Shown here: positions 53,201 to 62,110 of the stretch, in pieces | How the letters are laid out: each line of letters begins with the position of its first letter | Position numbering within the stretch: the first letter of the stretch is position 1 | NCBI GenBank assembly: GCA_021773135.1 | Contig: JAJFKP010000037.1 | Coordinates: 35,628 to 99,627, forward strand | Source: Woeseiaceae bacterium | Lineage (GTDB): Bacteria > Pseudomonadota > Gammaproteobacteria > Steroidobacterales > Woeseiaceae | Length of the DNA: 64,000 bases | Reading direction: 5' to 3' | Made by a program: the position numbers and the translations under genes | Notes under the pieces: generated by a model | What the model saw: only the letters and a program-made list of their open reading frames with translations | Databases searched by the model: none | Told to the model about the DNA's origin: nothing

Positions 53201-53553
53201 TCTGCTCCGCTGCGGTCACTGACGAAGGCAATCCATGCGCCGTTTGGCGCCACTGCGGGCTGGCTGTCGAATCCCAATCCCGACGTTATCCTGGTTGCCT
53301 GGCCGCCACCTATCGGCAGCGAATAGAGATCACCGAGCAGATCGAACACGAGTGATTCACCGTCAGGCATGACGTCAATTGACAACCATGACCCCTCGTC
53401 AGTCGTGAAACGCAGACTTTCAGTCTTTCCTTGCAGCGGCAGATCGGGTTCTTTTTCTTTTTCGTCGTCCGCGGCAAAAGCGGACGTCACGAGCAGCACG
53501 GCGAGAGCGGGCAGTATTGCTGCTCTTGTTCTGAACATTATTCTAAGGGGCAT
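50239..53553 (-). CDS. TolB-propeller/amidohydrolase fusion protein, exported
   Basis: A 1104-residue protein with a signal peptide (MPLRIMFRTRAAILPALAVL, cleavage near SAFAA). Residues about 40-660 contain a dozen PD40/TolB repeats (SPDGRYLYYAKG, SPDGDLLVYGS, SPDGRWLSYV), probably two propellers. The C-terminal amidohydrolase (about 690-1090) has HxH in FIDTHAHWEF, with further His in YVVGNRQQRQ to AHGELQ, and ends with IEPGKLADMVIL. ATG 53553 has GGAAAC seven bases upstream; GTG at 53583 was rejected. This fusion is known in marine bacteria but its substrate is unknown; the propeller may gate peptide-like substrates. Confidence 0.9.
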   Translation of the reverse strand: MPLRIMFRTRAAILPALAVLLVTSAFAADDEKEKEPDLPLQGKTESLRFTTDEGSWLSIDVMPDGESLVFDLLGDLYSLPIGGGQATRITSGLGFDSQPAVAPNGAWIAFVSDRSGADNLWIARPDGSDARKLSDESQFGIISPAWTPDSQYIVVTKTALKNELTLYHIDGGKGVPLTGAKEDEEFWGVGAAVSPDGRYLYYAKGEDSNGPVENFPATQISRYDFSTGTVNQLTRSEGGGVRPALSPDGDLLVYGSRDESQTGLRIRNLGSGVDRWLSYPVQRDAQENYRPPSRDLLPGFSFTPDGGAVVFNAQGRIWRVAIESGERTEIPFTADVALEVGPDLTASYRVPQGDLTATLIQDPQQSPDGQRIAASVLTKIYVMDADEGARPERLTAGDAWEFKPVWSPDGRWLSYVTWSMNEGGHIWRMRSNGRGSPQQLTDIAAFYTDLVYSPDGETLLAMRGNEYMRHQTFSEFTGLGIPLELVSLPASGGAQRVIKPALGARSPHFGAAEKRVFLVDETGLFSTQLDGSDRREELVVTGPRGNRRGEEPPNAESVRIGPDGRHALALVNKQVWVIATTRIGGKAATVDVRKPALPSIAITDIGADYFGWFADGASIWWAIGNTFYSRPLASIEFKSDEDGNDDTTDVEETFVPADEHESVTALDFNVVVPRHTPAGSLLLTSANVITMAGSSSDEMDRVLENQEILITDNRIVGVGESGSLTAPANTEVVNVNGNYIVPGFIDTHAHWEFRTQDVLEPQNWTLTASLAYGVTAGLDVQTAYKDYLAYRDFVETGQSIGQRAFMTARGIFGNNDFQSYDATLAYLRRYKEHYHTNNIKSYVVGNRQQRQWVVLASKELGLMPTTEGGGDQKLDLTHAIDGMHGNEHTLPDSPIYKDVVQLYADTLTAYTPTLLVQYNAASMREYFFTRMEVHDNEKLRRFYPHNRLDELTQRRPMWQRDDEFQFRQAAEQATKIQRAGGLVGIGAHGELQGLGYHWEMWGLDMGNMRPIEVLRAATIDGARIIGIDEDLGSIEPGKLADMVILEANPLDDIRNTIKIDRIVQNGRLFDGDTLDEQWPETKPLAPFWWWSENDARYSTTPVAH

Positions 53554-53587
53554 ATTGTTTCCGGGATCCAGTTGAACCCGCACAATA

Positions 53588-54265
53588 CTAATGGATTAGC
53601 TGTCGAAATGGTCCCATCGCAGACAAGCCCAAGACGATCATTATGCCGCCAGCCATGCGACGAAAGGCCGGCATTGACTTCCACCGCTGCAATCGGGCGG
53701 CCGTCGCACCGGCGAAGATCAGTGCTGGCAAGGTACCGGCCCAGAAAGAGAGCATGACAAGGCTGCCATTTACGGCGCTACCGCTGGTCGCAGCCATCGC
53801 CACTGCCGAATAGACCAGCCCACAGGGCAGGGCGCCCCATAAAAATCCAGCACCCAGCGCGCGTGCCGGTGTTTCTACAGGCAAAACATGGCGTGCCAGT
53901 GGCGCGAGACGCTGCCAGATTCGCGCGCCTGCGTTTTCGATGAAACGGGTGAAATTCCAGTTGAAAATCAGGTTGAGACCAATGGCTATCACCAGGATAC
54001 CTGCGATCAGTCTTAATATGAGCAAGGTAGTTCGGGCGCCTGCCGTTGCAACGATAACGGCACTCGCGCTCCCGGCAATCGCCCCGAGCAGCACGTAAAA
54101 ACCAAGACGTCCTGAGTTGTACAAGATCCGGCGCAGCCAGCGACGCATCCCTGCAGACTTCTGTTGCTCAAACAGAACGACAATGGCACCGCACATCCCG
54201 ATACAATGGGTGCTGCCGAAAAAACCTGCCAGCAGTGCTGCGGGAAGAAGCAACTCGGGGTTCAT
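53588..54265 (-). CDS. TauE/SafE (UreH-like) membrane protein of the cbb3 locus
   Basis: A 225-residue, six-helix membrane protein of the sulfite exporter TauE/SafE family, UreH domain type. The helix-1 motif GFFGSTHCIGMCGAIV and GFLWGALPCGLVYSA are typical of the form found beside ccoS and ccoI. It overlaps the ccoS stop by four bases and ends the cbb3 operon. Copper transport for oxidase assembly is the usual suggestion because of this conserved location and the Cys/His motif in helix 1; transport has not been shown by sequence. Confidence 0.87.
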   Translation of the reverse strand: MNPELLLPAALLAGFFGSTHCIGMCGAIVVLFEQQKSAGMRRWLRRILYNSGRLGFYVLLGAIAGSASAVIVATAGARTTLLILRLIAGILVIAIGLNLIFNWNFTRFIENAGARIWQRLAPLARHVLPVETPARALGAGFLWGALPCGLVYSAVAMAATSGSAVNGSLVMLSFWAGTLPALIFAGATAARLQRWKSMPAFRRMAGGIMIVLGLSAMGPFRQLIH

Positions 54266-54462
54266 TCGCCAGCGTCGTTCGGCGCGTTGTTCCCATGACG
54301 GTGGTTTTCAGCAGCCGGTTTCGTATCGTCGTCCATGACGACACTCATCGCTGGAGAATCCAGGTCATCAAATTGCCCGGAGCCGACTGCCCAGAAGAAT
54401 GCCGCAACCGCGCAGGTCAGCAGCACGAGGCCTAACGGAATAAGGAGGAACAGGATATTCAT
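54262..54462 (-). CDS. ccoS: cbb3 oxidase maturation protein CcoS
   Basis: A 66-residue single-span protein. The N-terminus MNILFLLIPLGLVLL followed by AAFFWAVGSGQFDDLDSPA is the diagnostic CcoS sequence. CcoS is needed to insert haem and copper into the CcoN subunit. It overlaps ccoI by four bases at its start and the TauE/SafE gene at its end. The C-terminal tail beyond residue 45 is acidic and His-containing (ENHRHGNN), longer than minimal CcoS. Confidence 0.92.
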   Translation of the reverse strand: MNILFLLIPLGLVLLTCAVAAFFWAVGSGQFDDLDSPAMSVVMDDDTKPAAENHRHGNNAPNDAGE

Positions 54463-56930
54463 GATGTCACTCCCGCTGTCGCAGTTTCACCGCTGGCCTC
54501 TGGCGCTGCCCTTGCAGACTTTGACCGATGCAGTCGCAGCGCGTTCAACACGACAATCAGCGAACTTGCAGACATACCCAATGCCGCCATCCAGGGTGCC
54601 AACAAGCCGCTTACGGCAAGCGGCACGGCAGTTAGGTTGTAGCATAGGGCCCAGGCTAAGTTCTGACGGATGATTCTGCGCGTGTCCGCAGCGATCTCGA
54701 CTGCGGTCACCAATGCACCGAGTTGCCGGCCAAGCGATACGGCATCTGCACTGGCGCGGGCGAGCGCAGTGCCCGCATCGAGCGCCACAGAGGCATCCGC
54801 TGCAGCCAGCACCGGCGCATCATTGATACCGTCTCCGACCATAACGACTAGCTCGCCCTGTTCGCGCAGTGTGTGAACCAGCGCAAGCTTATCCTGCGGG
54901 GTCAGGTTTGCCCGCCATTGTGCAATGCCGAGACGTGCCGCGATTTTAGCAACAGCCGCTTCGTGATCGCCGCTTGCGATCATGATTCTGAATTTTTTTT
55001 CGCGCAACGATTCGATAGTCCGTTGTGCATCAGCACGCAGTTCGTCGCCAATCTCGAATCGCGCCAGTACGTTCGTTGCATCCGCAAGGTATACGTCGGT
55101 TCGGTGGCCAGAGGGTGATTGCATTTCATATGCATCCAGCTGCTCAGCAACGAATGCCTGCTTGCCGATGCGGTACGCAGTGTCGCCGATCGTTGCGGCG
55201 ACGCCAGAACCCGGCACGACTTCGACCTCGTCCAGAGTGTTATTTTTCGACTGGTCCTGAATTGGAAACGCACGCGCGAGCACATGCTCGGAAGCCGCTT
55301 CTATGGCTGCGGCTGTGTCGAGCAATTGGTTCGCGGGCGGTGCTGTATCCAGCAGCCTCGTGGCGGTCAGCACCCGCGGTCGCCCCTCCGTCAAGGTTCC
55401 GGTCTTGTCGAAAATGATGATCGGACTACGTGTCAGCACGTCCAGCACCCGTGAACGGACTACCAGGAACCCTGCGCGTGCAAGGCGACCGGTTGCGGCT
55501 GCCAGCGCGGCAGGCGTCGCCAGCGCAAGTGCACAGGGACAGGTTACGACCAATGTTGCCAGCGCAGTTTCAAATGCCCGGCCGGGCTCAATGTAATACC
55601 ACGTGATGGCCGTCATCGTTGTAATTGCCAAGACCGCGGTCACAAAGTGTCGCGCAATCCGATCGGCCAATATCGCGACAGGCGGCCTGTCAGCCTGGGC
55701 GCGCTCAAGCATGCGGCCAATTTCCGCCAGGCTGGTGCTGGCCCCGGTCTGCGTGACTCGCACTGTTGCATTGCCGGTGTGAACCATTGCACCCGCGTGC
55801 ACCGATTCTCCCATGCTGCGCTGTATGGACATTGATTCGCCGGTCAGCAGCGACTCATCGACGGAGATTTTACCGCTTAGAATATCGCCGTCGACGGGAA
55901 TGACATCCCCGGGCCGGATGCTCAATACGTCGTCTTTTCGCAAGCGATCAAGTGCGACTATCTCATGGCCACCGTCAACAATGCGTAACGCCGTATCGGG
56001 CAGCAACTCCGCCAGCGCCACCGCATGGTCATCGGAACGATGTCGTGCGCGCATTTCCAGGAAGCGCGCAGCACTAAGGAACAAGACGAACATCGCGATG
56101 GAATCGAAGTAGATGTCGCCGTTGTTTGCCCATGTAGCATACGTCGAGGCGACAAACGCCCCGCCGATAGCCAGCGATACGGGCAAATCCATACCGGGGC
56201 TGCGGGCCCTGATGCCGCGCCAGGCACTCGCGAAAAACGGCCTGGCTGAAAACAAGATGATCGGAACTGTGACGAGCAGACTTATTATGCGCAGAAACCG
56301 CTCGATGCCGCCCTCGATGCCAAACATTTCTCCGGCATATAAAGCGACTGCAAACATCATAACCTGCATGCCCGCGGCGGCTGCAACGATAAGCCGTTTC
56401 AAGGCATGCCGATATTCGGCGTCACGGGCATCGGCGGCCCGATCTGCGGCCAGCGGTGCGGGTTTGAATCCCACACGGGCGATCGCCGCCAGCAATTCGC
56501 TAAACGCCAGAAGGTTACGGTCCCAGCCAACAACCGCGCGTTTGGTCGCAGGATTTACACTAACCGATTTGATTCCTGGCAGTTTCTGCAACGCATTGTC
56601 GAACAGCCAAACGCAGGCAGTGCAGTACATGCCGCCAAGATCGATCGTGGCTTCTGCCAGGTCGTCTGTCACATGCACGTAGCGATTCAGCAGATCGTCA
56701 GCGTCGTAATGATGCCACTGGCCCATCCGTGGCGTCAGGTCGAATTGCGGATCGGGGTTGTCCCGGTGCTCGTAAAACGCACTTAAGCCGCTGGCTGCGA
56801 TGAACTCAGCCACCGCTTTGCAACCCACGCAGCACATGGGCTGGTCTTCGCCCCCCAGGCGTGCGAACAGGGAAATGCCCGCTGGCACAGGTTCACCACA
56901 GTGAAAGCAGGGGGCGGCGACCAGGGTCAT
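54459..56930 (-). CDS. ccoI: Copper-transporting P-type ATPase CcoI/FixI
   Basis: An 823-residue P1B ATPase. The N-terminus carries a Cys-rich motif (Cys8, Cys11, Cys33, Cys34, Cys37, the DUF2396-type extension of CcoI) and an HMA domain with GMYCTACVW (Cys103, Cys106). Eight membrane helices follow, with the ion motif TCPCALALATP, the phosphorylation site DKTGTLTEG and GDGINDAPVL. It exports copper to the periplasm for assembly of the cbb3 active site. It is coupled by ATGA to both the short ccoH and ccoS. Confidence 0.95.
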   Translation of the reverse strand: MTLVAAPCFHCGEPVPAGISLFARLGGEDQPMCCVGCKAVAEFIAASGLSAFYEHRDNPDPQFDLTPRMGQWHHYDADDLLNRYVHVTDDLAEATIDLGGMYCTACVWLFDNALQKLPGIKSVSVNPATKRAVVGWDRNLLAFSELLAAIARVGFKPAPLAADRAADARDAEYRHALKRLIVAAAAGMQVMMFAVALYAGEMFGIEGGIERFLRIISLLVTVPIILFSARPFFASAWRGIRARSPGMDLPVSLAIGGAFVASTYATWANNGDIYFDSIAMFVLFLSAARFLEMRARHRSDDHAVALAELLPDTALRIVDGGHEIVALDRLRKDDVLSIRPGDVIPVDGDILSGKISVDESLLTGESMSIQRSMGESVHAGAMVHTGNATVRVTQTGASTSLAEIGRMLERAQADRPPVAILADRIARHFVTAVLAITTMTAITWYYIEPGRAFETALATLVVTCPCALALATPAALAAATGRLARAGFLVVRSRVLDVLTRSPIIIFDKTGTLTEGRPRVLTATRLLDTAPPANQLLDTAAAIEAASEHVLARAFPIQDQSKNNTLDEVEVVPGSGVAATIGDTAYRIGKQAFVAEQLDAYEMQSPSGHRTDVYLADATNVLARFEIGDELRADAQRTIESLREKKFRIMIASGDHEAAVAKIAARLGIAQWRANLTPQDKLALVHTLREQGELVVMVGDGINDAPVLAAADASVALDAGTALARASADAVSLGRQLGALVTAVEIAADTRRIIRQNLAWALCYNLTAVPLAVSGLLAPWMAALGMSASSLIVVLNALRLHRSKSARAAPEASGETATAGVTS

Positions 56931-57124
56931 TGCCTGCGGCCGGCGCCGGCGCTGCTGTTTGTCGTATCAGCATGAGCGCCTTTGTCGACCATGATGTGCG
57001 GGTTCGACAGCGCCAGGTAAATTGTCAGCATGCAGCCTGCTACAGTGAGGGCAGGGATAGCGATGAGGAGCCAGACCCAGGGATTCTTTTGCCACGACTC
57101 CACATTGTTACGCACTGTTGTCAT
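56927..57124 (-). CDS. ccoH: FixH/CcoH-like protein, very short form
   Basis: A 65-residue protein lying exactly where ccoH is expected, between ccoG and ccoI. It has one helix (PWVWLLIAIPALTVAGCMLT) followed by IYLALSNPHIMVDKGAHAD, which matches the start of FixH. The normal 150-170 residue protein continues with a DDYYKEG segment and a beta-sandwich domain; both are missing here. The start at 57124 is one base from the ccoG stop and its end overlaps ccoI. Either a minimal anchor is sufficient in this lineage or the periplasmic part was lost. Confidence 0.7.
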   Translation of the reverse strand: MTTVRNNVESWQKNPWVWLLIAIPALTVAGCMLTIYLALSNPHIMVDKGAHADTTNSSAGAGRRQ

Positions 57125-57125
57125 G

Positions 57126-58517
57126 TTAGTGGCCTTCGATGGGGCCGCGAAAGCGGCTCTCTTCAGTAACCGTGATCTCGCTTCCATCCGTACTGTCGAG
57201 ACGAAATTGTATGACCTGTCCACCGCTGGCCAGCTCATGCGGAACTACGACAGATACGGGAAGCGTCATTACAGACTCGCCGCCAAGCGAAAATCGGGTA
57301 TCGGTCTGAATTTGCATCTCTTTGATGCCGTGGACGCTCAGTTCATACTCGTGGTCTTCATTGTGTTTGTTGACGACGCGAATCGTGTAGCTGTTTTCTA
57401 TCCCCTGTCGACCAACATCGCGATACAGGGCATTGCGGTCCCGAATAACATCCAGAATTACCGGCTTCCTGAGCGCGATGGTGGTTACCAGGGTCGCGAG
57501 CAGTATCGTCAGAATACCCGTGTATACCACGGTCCTGGGCCGGATCAGCCGGTAGGACTTGTGTTCCAGCGCACGCTCGGTGCTGTAGCGGATCAGTCCT
57601 CGTGGCGAACCGACTTTATCCATCACGGTATCGCACGCGTCGATGCAGGCTGCACAGGCGATACATTCGTATTGCAGACCCTTGCGGATGTCGATACCTG
57701 TCGGGCACACCTGTACGCACATGGTGCAATCGACACAATCACCCAAACCCTGTGCTTTTGCATCGGAGCCGCGTCGTCGTCCACCGCGCGGTTCGCCGCG
57801 TTCGGTGTCATATGTGATGATCAGTGTGTCACGATCAAACATTGCGCCCTGGAAGCGTGCGTATGGGCACATATATTTGCAAACCTGTTCACGCATGAAA
57901 CCGGCGTTCCCGTAGGTTGCAAAGCCGTAGAACAATACCCAGAAATATTCCCAGCCACCGGCGTTGAGTGACAGCAGGTCGCTGCTGAGTTGCCGGATAT
58001 CGGAGAAGTATCCAACGAAGCTGAAGCCGGTAAACAGTCCCAGGCTTATCCAGCAAAACTGTTTCAGTGTCTTCTTTCGAATCTTGTCAAAGGTCCATGG
58101 TGCCTTGTCGAGTTTAATGCGTTTGCCACGATCACCTTCGATGATCATTTCAATCCAGGTGAATGCCTCGGTCCACACTGTTTGCGGACAGGCGTAACCG
58201 CACCATAGTCGACCGGCAAGTGCGGTAAAGAAAAACAGGCTGACGGCCAGGACAATAAGAAGCAGCGCGAGGTAGACAAAATCCTGCGGCCACAAAGTCA
58301 TGCCGAAGATGTAGAACTTTCTAGCCGGAAGGTCGAACAGAATTGCCTGGCGGTTATCCCACGTAATCCACGGACCGAGGTAAAATGCGCCAAGCAGTAC
58401 GATCATAGCGATACGCCGCAATGTCGCAAACGTGCCTTTTACCTCACGGGGATAGACCTTGTCTTCGCTGCGGTAGAGTGTTCCGTATTCGTAGTCGCCG
58501 CCTGGTTTACTGGCCAT
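57126..58517 (-). CDS. ccoG: Cytochrome c oxidase accessory protein CcoG (FixG/RdxA)
   Basis: A 463-residue membrane protein with about five helices and an internal bacterial ferredoxin region. Cys motifs are CGYACPQTVW and CKYMCPYARF in the membrane half, then CVDCTMCVQVCPTG and CIACAACIDACD for two [4Fe-4S] clusters. A C-terminal Ig-like FixG domain ends the protein (about 340-463). CcoG reduces Cu(II) to Cu(I) for cbb3 assembly. The ATG at 58517 has AAGAGA seven bases upstream; the longer frame to 58610 runs into the neighbouring gene and was rejected. Confidence 0.94.
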   Translation of the reverse strand: MASKPGGDYEYGTLYRSEDKVYPREVKGTFATLRRIAMIVLLGAFYLGPWITWDNRQAILFDLPARKFYIFGMTLWPQDFVYLALLLIVLAVSLFFFTALAGRLWCGYACPQTVWTEAFTWIEMIIEGDRGKRIKLDKAPWTFDKIRKKTLKQFCWISLGLFTGFSFVGYFSDIRQLSSDLLSLNAGGWEYFWVLFYGFATYGNAGFMREQVCKYMCPYARFQGAMFDRDTLIITYDTERGEPRGGRRRGSDAKAQGLGDCVDCTMCVQVCPTGIDIRKGLQYECIACAACIDACDTVMDKVGSPRGLIRYSTERALEHKSYRLIRPRTVVYTGILTILLATLVTTIALRKPVILDVIRDRNALYRDVGRQGIENSYTIRVVNKHNEDHEYELSVHGIKEMQIQTDTRFSLGGESVMTLPVSVVVPHELASGGQVIQFRLDSTDGSEITVTEESRFRGPIEGH

Positions 58518-58519
58518 AA

Positions 58520-58816
58520 TCAATCTCTTCGCGGCAACGAGACTGGACCGGTCCGTTTTCGCCGGATCAGTCGCAGGGTCAGCCAGCCACCAATCCAGCA
58601 GTTCGCCCAAAGGAAGAAGAAACCAATGGCGTAGCCTGCATTGCTGCTTTCGATAGCCGGATGATTTACGGCATCGACAATGACGAGCGGATCAATGAAC
58701 GCGAACAACAGCATCGTAAATGCGGACGCCGTCAGAAACGATATCCAGGTCAGGACGGCGATTTTCTGCGTGTCGCGCGACCAGTCGCGTGACTGGCTGT
58801 CGAGTTCGTCATTCAT
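58520..58816 (-). CDS. Small two-helix membrane protein in the cbb3 locus
   Basis: A 98-residue protein between ccoP and ccoG, two bases before the ccoG start. Two helices are predicted (about residues 17-40 and 60-82; the second is Trp-rich, FFFLWANCWIGGW). The N-terminus is charged (MNDELDSQSRDWSRD) and the C-terminus basic (RRKRTG). It has no family that I recognise. Position suggests an accessory or assembly factor for the oxidase. The longer reading to 58888 overlaps ccoP on the same strand and was rejected. Confidence 0.75.
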   Translation of the reverse strand: MNDELDSQSRDWSRDTQKIAVLTWISFLTASAFTMLLFAFIDPLVIVDAVNHPAIESSNAGYAIGFFFLWANCWIGGWLTLRLIRRKRTGPVSLPRRD

Positions 58817-58832
58817 TGCACAGCACAAATGA

Positions 58833-59714
58833 TTACTGCGACAGGCTGTACACGTAGGCGGCGAGAATGCGTGCCCGGTCCGAGCCAATCAAATCACCGA
58901 AAGCCGGCATTTCGCCCGCCCGCCCGGCAGCGATCGATATCCTGGTTTCCGCCGCAGAACTGCCGTACAGGTATACATTGTCGACCAGGCTTGGTGCGCC
59001 AAGTGCCTGCAATCCTGCGCCTGTCGGTCCATGGCACGCAATGCACAGCGTCATGTATTGCTGGTGTGCAGGCGATTCGGTATTCATCCCGTCCGGCATC
59101 TCCTGCACGTAGCGAACCATTTCGTCGAGCGCTTCCTCGGTCGGAAATACGCCCGCCAGCGGCGGCATCACGCCGGCCCGTCCCAGCATGATGCTGTGTT
59201 CAATTTGTGCAGGTGAACCGCCATACAGCCATTCATCATCCGTCAGGTTCGGAAAACCACGAGCCCCCTGCGCCGTTGAGCCGTGACATTGCGAACAGTA
59301 ATTCTGGTAGAGGCTCTGGCCAATTCCCAGCGCGGCCGGATCGTCAACCAGCGCCGTCACTTCCATAGCGCCAAATGCGGCGAACATGGGGCCGTACTGT
59401 GCTTCTGCAGCGGCGACCTCGTCGGCGTATTGCTGTTCCTGGCTCCAGCCGCTCAATCCATCAAAGTTGCCCATGCCAGGGTAATAGATAAGGTAGAAAA
59501 CGCTCCACAGAACGGTGCCAATAAACAACCACAGCCACCACATCGGCAATGGATTGTTGAGCTCACGAATGTTTTCGTCCCATACGTGCGATTCCGATTC
59601 CTTAATTTCACTTTCCGATGCACGTTGCCTGTTGGCGTAGGCGACCAGCCAGAAGCAGGCAATCAGCGAAGCGATCGTACCCAGAATGACATACCAGCTC
59701 CACGGGCTGCTCAT
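58833..59714 (-). CDS. ccoP: cbb3 cytochrome c oxidase, di-haem subunit CcoP
   Basis: A 293-residue membrane-anchored di-haem cytochrome c. Two N-terminal helices (about 7-25 and 57-77) precede two haem sites, CSQCH (Cys140, Cys143, His144) and CIACH (Cys224, Cys227, His228). Likely distal ligands are Met in GVMPPLAG and GEMPAFGD. It delivers electrons from soluble cytochrome c to CcoO/CcoN. It overlaps ccoQ by four bases. The two-helix anchor is the long CcoP variety. Confidence 0.95.
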   Translation of the reverse strand: MSSPWSWYVILGTIASLIACFWLVAYANRQRASESEIKESESHVWDENIRELNNPLPMWWLWLFIGTVLWSVFYLIYYPGMGNFDGLSGWSQEQQYADEVAAAEAQYGPMFAAFGAMEVTALVDDPAALGIGQSLYQNYCSQCHGSTAQGARGFPNLTDDEWLYGGSPAQIEHSIMLGRAGVMPPLAGVFPTEEALDEMVRYVQEMPDGMNTESPAHQQYMTLCIACHGPTGAGLQALGAPSLVDNVYLYGSSAAETRISIAAGRAGEMPAFGDLIGSDRARILAAYVYSLSQ

Positions 59715-59905
59715 GACTGTAGCTCCTTCTTTTCCTCGTCGCCCGATGGTTGACCCGGTGGCATGCGATCGTCACCCAGCGGCAGGTGCGCTGCTGCGTC
59801 AAATTCTGCGTGTCGGTTGCGACTGAAGCTCCATGCCCAGATGCCGATAAACAGGACCAGGACAAGTACCGTAATAAGACCGCGTATCAATCCAATATCC
59901 ATCAC
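59711..59905 (-). CDS. ccoQ: cbb3 oxidase small subunit CcoQ
   Basis: A 64-residue single-helix protein (about 8-26), followed by SFSRNRHAEFDAAAHLPLGD, the characteristic CcoQ tail. CcoQ stabilises the cbb3 complex. It lies nine bases after ccoO and overlaps ccoP. ATG codons at residues 1 and 2 are both possible starts. Confidence 0.92.
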   Translation of the reverse strand: MMDIGLIRGLITVLVLVLFIGIWAWSFSRNRHAEFDAAAHLPLGDDRMPPGQPSGDEEKKELQS

Positions 59906-59914
59906 TTTGGCCTC

Positions 59915-60520
59915 CTATCGCGCCGACCGAACGGTGCCAAGGTTTTGCAGGTACGCGACCAGGGCATCAAGTTCGGTTTTATCAGCGACGGCCGCCGCCG
60001 CGTCGGCGATATCCTCGTCTGTATAAGGATCGCCCAGTATCTGTAATGCCCGCAGTTTCTTCGTCGTCAGCTCACCGTCGACCAACCTGTCAGCCAGCCA
60101 CGGATATGCGGGCATGTTGGATTCTGGCACCAGGTCCTGCGGCCGCAGCAGGTGAATGCGATGCCAGTCGTCGCTATATCGTTTGCCTACCCGGGCAAGG
60201 TCGGGGCCTGTGCGTTTCGAGCCGAACTGAAACGGCCGGTCATAAACAAATTCGCCAGCAACCGAATATGGACCATAACGTTCAGTCTCGCTGCGAAACG
60301 GCCTGATTTGCTGCGAGTGGCAACCGTAACAGCCTTCCCTGACGTAGATGTCACGCCCCACGAGCTGCAGGGCCGGGTAGGGCGTTACCCCGGGATAGGG
60401 TTCGGTGGCATCTGAACTTGCCATCAATGGCAAAATCTCGACCAACCCGCCGATACTGATCGCAACCACGATCAGAATGCTCATCACGTTAATGTTTTTT
60501 TCTATTTTCTCATGACCCAT
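59915..60520 (-). CDS. ccoO: cbb3 oxidase mono-haem subunit CcoO
   Basis: A 201-residue membrane-anchored cytochrome c. One N-terminal helix (about 12-33) and one haem site, [15 protein letters not shown] (Cys64, Cys67, His68), with a distal Met in ESNMPAYPW. It receives electrons from CcoP and passes them to CcoN. It starts three bases after the ccoN stop. Confidence 0.95.
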   Translation of the reverse strand: MGHEKIEKNINVMSILIVVAISIGGLVEILPLMASSDATEPYPGVTPYPALQLVGRDIYVREGCYGCHSQQIRPFRSETERYGPYSVAGEFVYDRPFQFGSKRTGPDLARVGKRYSDDWHRIHLLRPQDLVPESNMPAYPWLADRLVDGELTTKKLRALQILGDPYTDEDIADAAAAVADKTELDALVAYLQNLGTVRSAR

Positions 60521-60523
60521 GAG

Positions 60524-61945
60524 TTAAGCCCTCACCGCCTGCACCACCGGAACGGGTGCAGGCTGAACTTTGCGAATGGTCATATAAACGTTGTAGACCA
60601 TCACCAGCATGCCGCTGAAAAATACCAGACCGCCAAGCAGCCGAATGCCATAGTAAGGATAGGTGAACTTGATACTTTCGATAAACGAATAAGTGAGCGT
60701 GCCGTCTTCATTCAGTGCGCGCCACATGAGTCCCTGTGTAATGCCGGCGATCCACATGGAAACGGCATACAGCACCACGCCAATGGTCGACGTCCAGAAA
60801 TGCACGTCGATCAGCTTGATCGAGTACATTTCGGTTTTGTTGTAAAGGCGTGGAATCAGGCAATACAGGGAACCGATCGTCATCATCGCTACCCAACCCA
60901 ACGCACCTGAATGCACGTGGCCGATGGTCCAGTCCGTGTAATGCGACAAGGCGTTGACTGTCTTGATAGACATCATCGGGCCCTCGAATGTCGACATGCC
61001 GTAGAAAGACAGTGCCACGATCATGAACTTGAGGACCGGGTCGGTACGCAGCTTATGCCAGGCACCCGACAGCGTCATGATGCCGTTGATCATGCCGCCC
61101 CAGGATGGTGCGAGCAAAATTACAGAGAAAACCATGCCAATTGACTGCGCCCAGTTTGGCAATGATGTGTAGTGCAGATGGTGTGGACCGGCCCACATGT
61201 AAATGGCGATCAGCGCCCAGAAATGCACGACGGACAGGCGGTATGAATAGATAGGTCGATTCGCCTGCTTTGGTACGAAGTAGTACATCATGCCAAGGAA
61301 GCCCGCAGTCAGGAAAAACCCGACCGCATTGTGTCCGTACCACCACTGCATCATCCCGTCGACGACGCCGGAATAAATCGGGTACGACTTCCACAAGCTC
61401 ACAGGAATGGCAAGATTATTGAAAATGTGCAGAACCGCAACCGTGATGATGAAAGCTGCGTAAAACCAGTTGGCAACGTAGATGTGCTTAACCCGGCGTC
61501 GCCCGATCGTAAACAGGTAACAGATGCCAAAAGAAACCCAGACCACCGCGATCAAGAGGTCGATAGGCCATTCGAGTTCTGCGTATTCCTTACTTTGCGT
61601 AATGCCAAGCGGCAGTGTGATGGCTGCGAGAATGATAACCGCCTGCCAGCCCCAGAACGTGAATGCCGCGAGCTTGTCGAATGCCAGGCGAACGTGGCAG
61701 GTGCGTTGCACGACGTAGTACGCAGTGGCAAAAAGTGCTGAGCCGCCAAACGCGAATATGACCGCATTGGTATGCAATGGACGCAGCCGGCTGTAGGTCA
61801 GCCACGGCACATCCATGCTAAGGCCTGGCCAGATCAGCTGGGCGGCGATGATAAGACCGACCAGCATGCCGACCACGCCCCAAACGACAGTCATTATCGC
61901 AAACTGGCGTACAACCTTATCGTTGTAGCTCGATGAGTTATCCAT
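60524..61945 (-). CDS. ccoN: cbb3 cytochrome c oxidase catalytic subunit CcoN
   Basis: A 473-residue, 12-helix haem-copper oxidase subunit. Recognisable pieces are [14 protein letters not shown] (haem b ligand His58), [11 protein letters not shown] (CuB ligand helix with the cross-linked-Tyr type region following), [13 protein letters not shown] (CuB His pair) and [12 protein letters not shown] (haem ligands). It reduces O2 to water with high affinity and pumps protons, which supports growth at low oxygen. It is first in the leftward operon. I found no clear FNR/ANR box in the 160 bases upstream. Confidence 0.96.
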   Translation of the reverse strand: MDNSSSYNDKVVRQFAIMTVVWGVVGMLVGLIIAAQLIWPGLSMDVPWLTYSRLRPLHTNAVIFAFGGSALFATAYYVVQRTCHVRLAFDKLAAFTFWGWQAVIILAAITLPLGITQSKEYAELEWPIDLLIAVVWVSFGICYLFTIGRRRVKHIYVANWFYAAFIITVAVLHIFNNLAIPVSLWKSYPIYSGVVDGMMQWWYGHNAVGFFLTAGFLGMMYYFVPKQANRPIYSYRLSVVHFWALIAIYMWAGPHHLHYTSLPNWAQSIGMVFSVILLAPSWGGMINGIMTLSGAWHKLRTDPVLKFMIVALSFYGMSTFEGPMMSIKTVNALSHYTDWTIGHVHSGALGWVAMMTIGSLYCLIPRLYNKTEMYSIKLIDVHFWTSTIGVVLYAVSMWIAGITQGLMWRALNEDGTLTYSFIESIKFTYPYYGIRLLGGLVFFSGMLVMVYNVYMTIRKVQPAPVPVVQAVRA

Positions 61946-62110
61946 AGAGTTTGTCCACGTAACCTATTGTTGCTTAGTCTGATTCTTGCTGGAGGCGAAG
62001 ATGCCAGAAGGACCTCAAGCCAACCATAAGGGTATTCCCTGATTTAGACTTTTCAGGCGGGTTCGGAATGCTGTAGCGCAAACTTATCTGGCGACGCCGG
62101 CCCAATAGGC

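Noticed and set aside
57030..57971. 313-residue open frame antisense to ccoG
   Set aside because: Overlaps the ferredoxin region of ccoG and resembles no protein.
61946..62110. Possible FNR/ANR site upstream of ccoN
   Set aside because: No TTGAT-N4-ATCAA-like sequence was found; the nearest partial matches have only one half-site.
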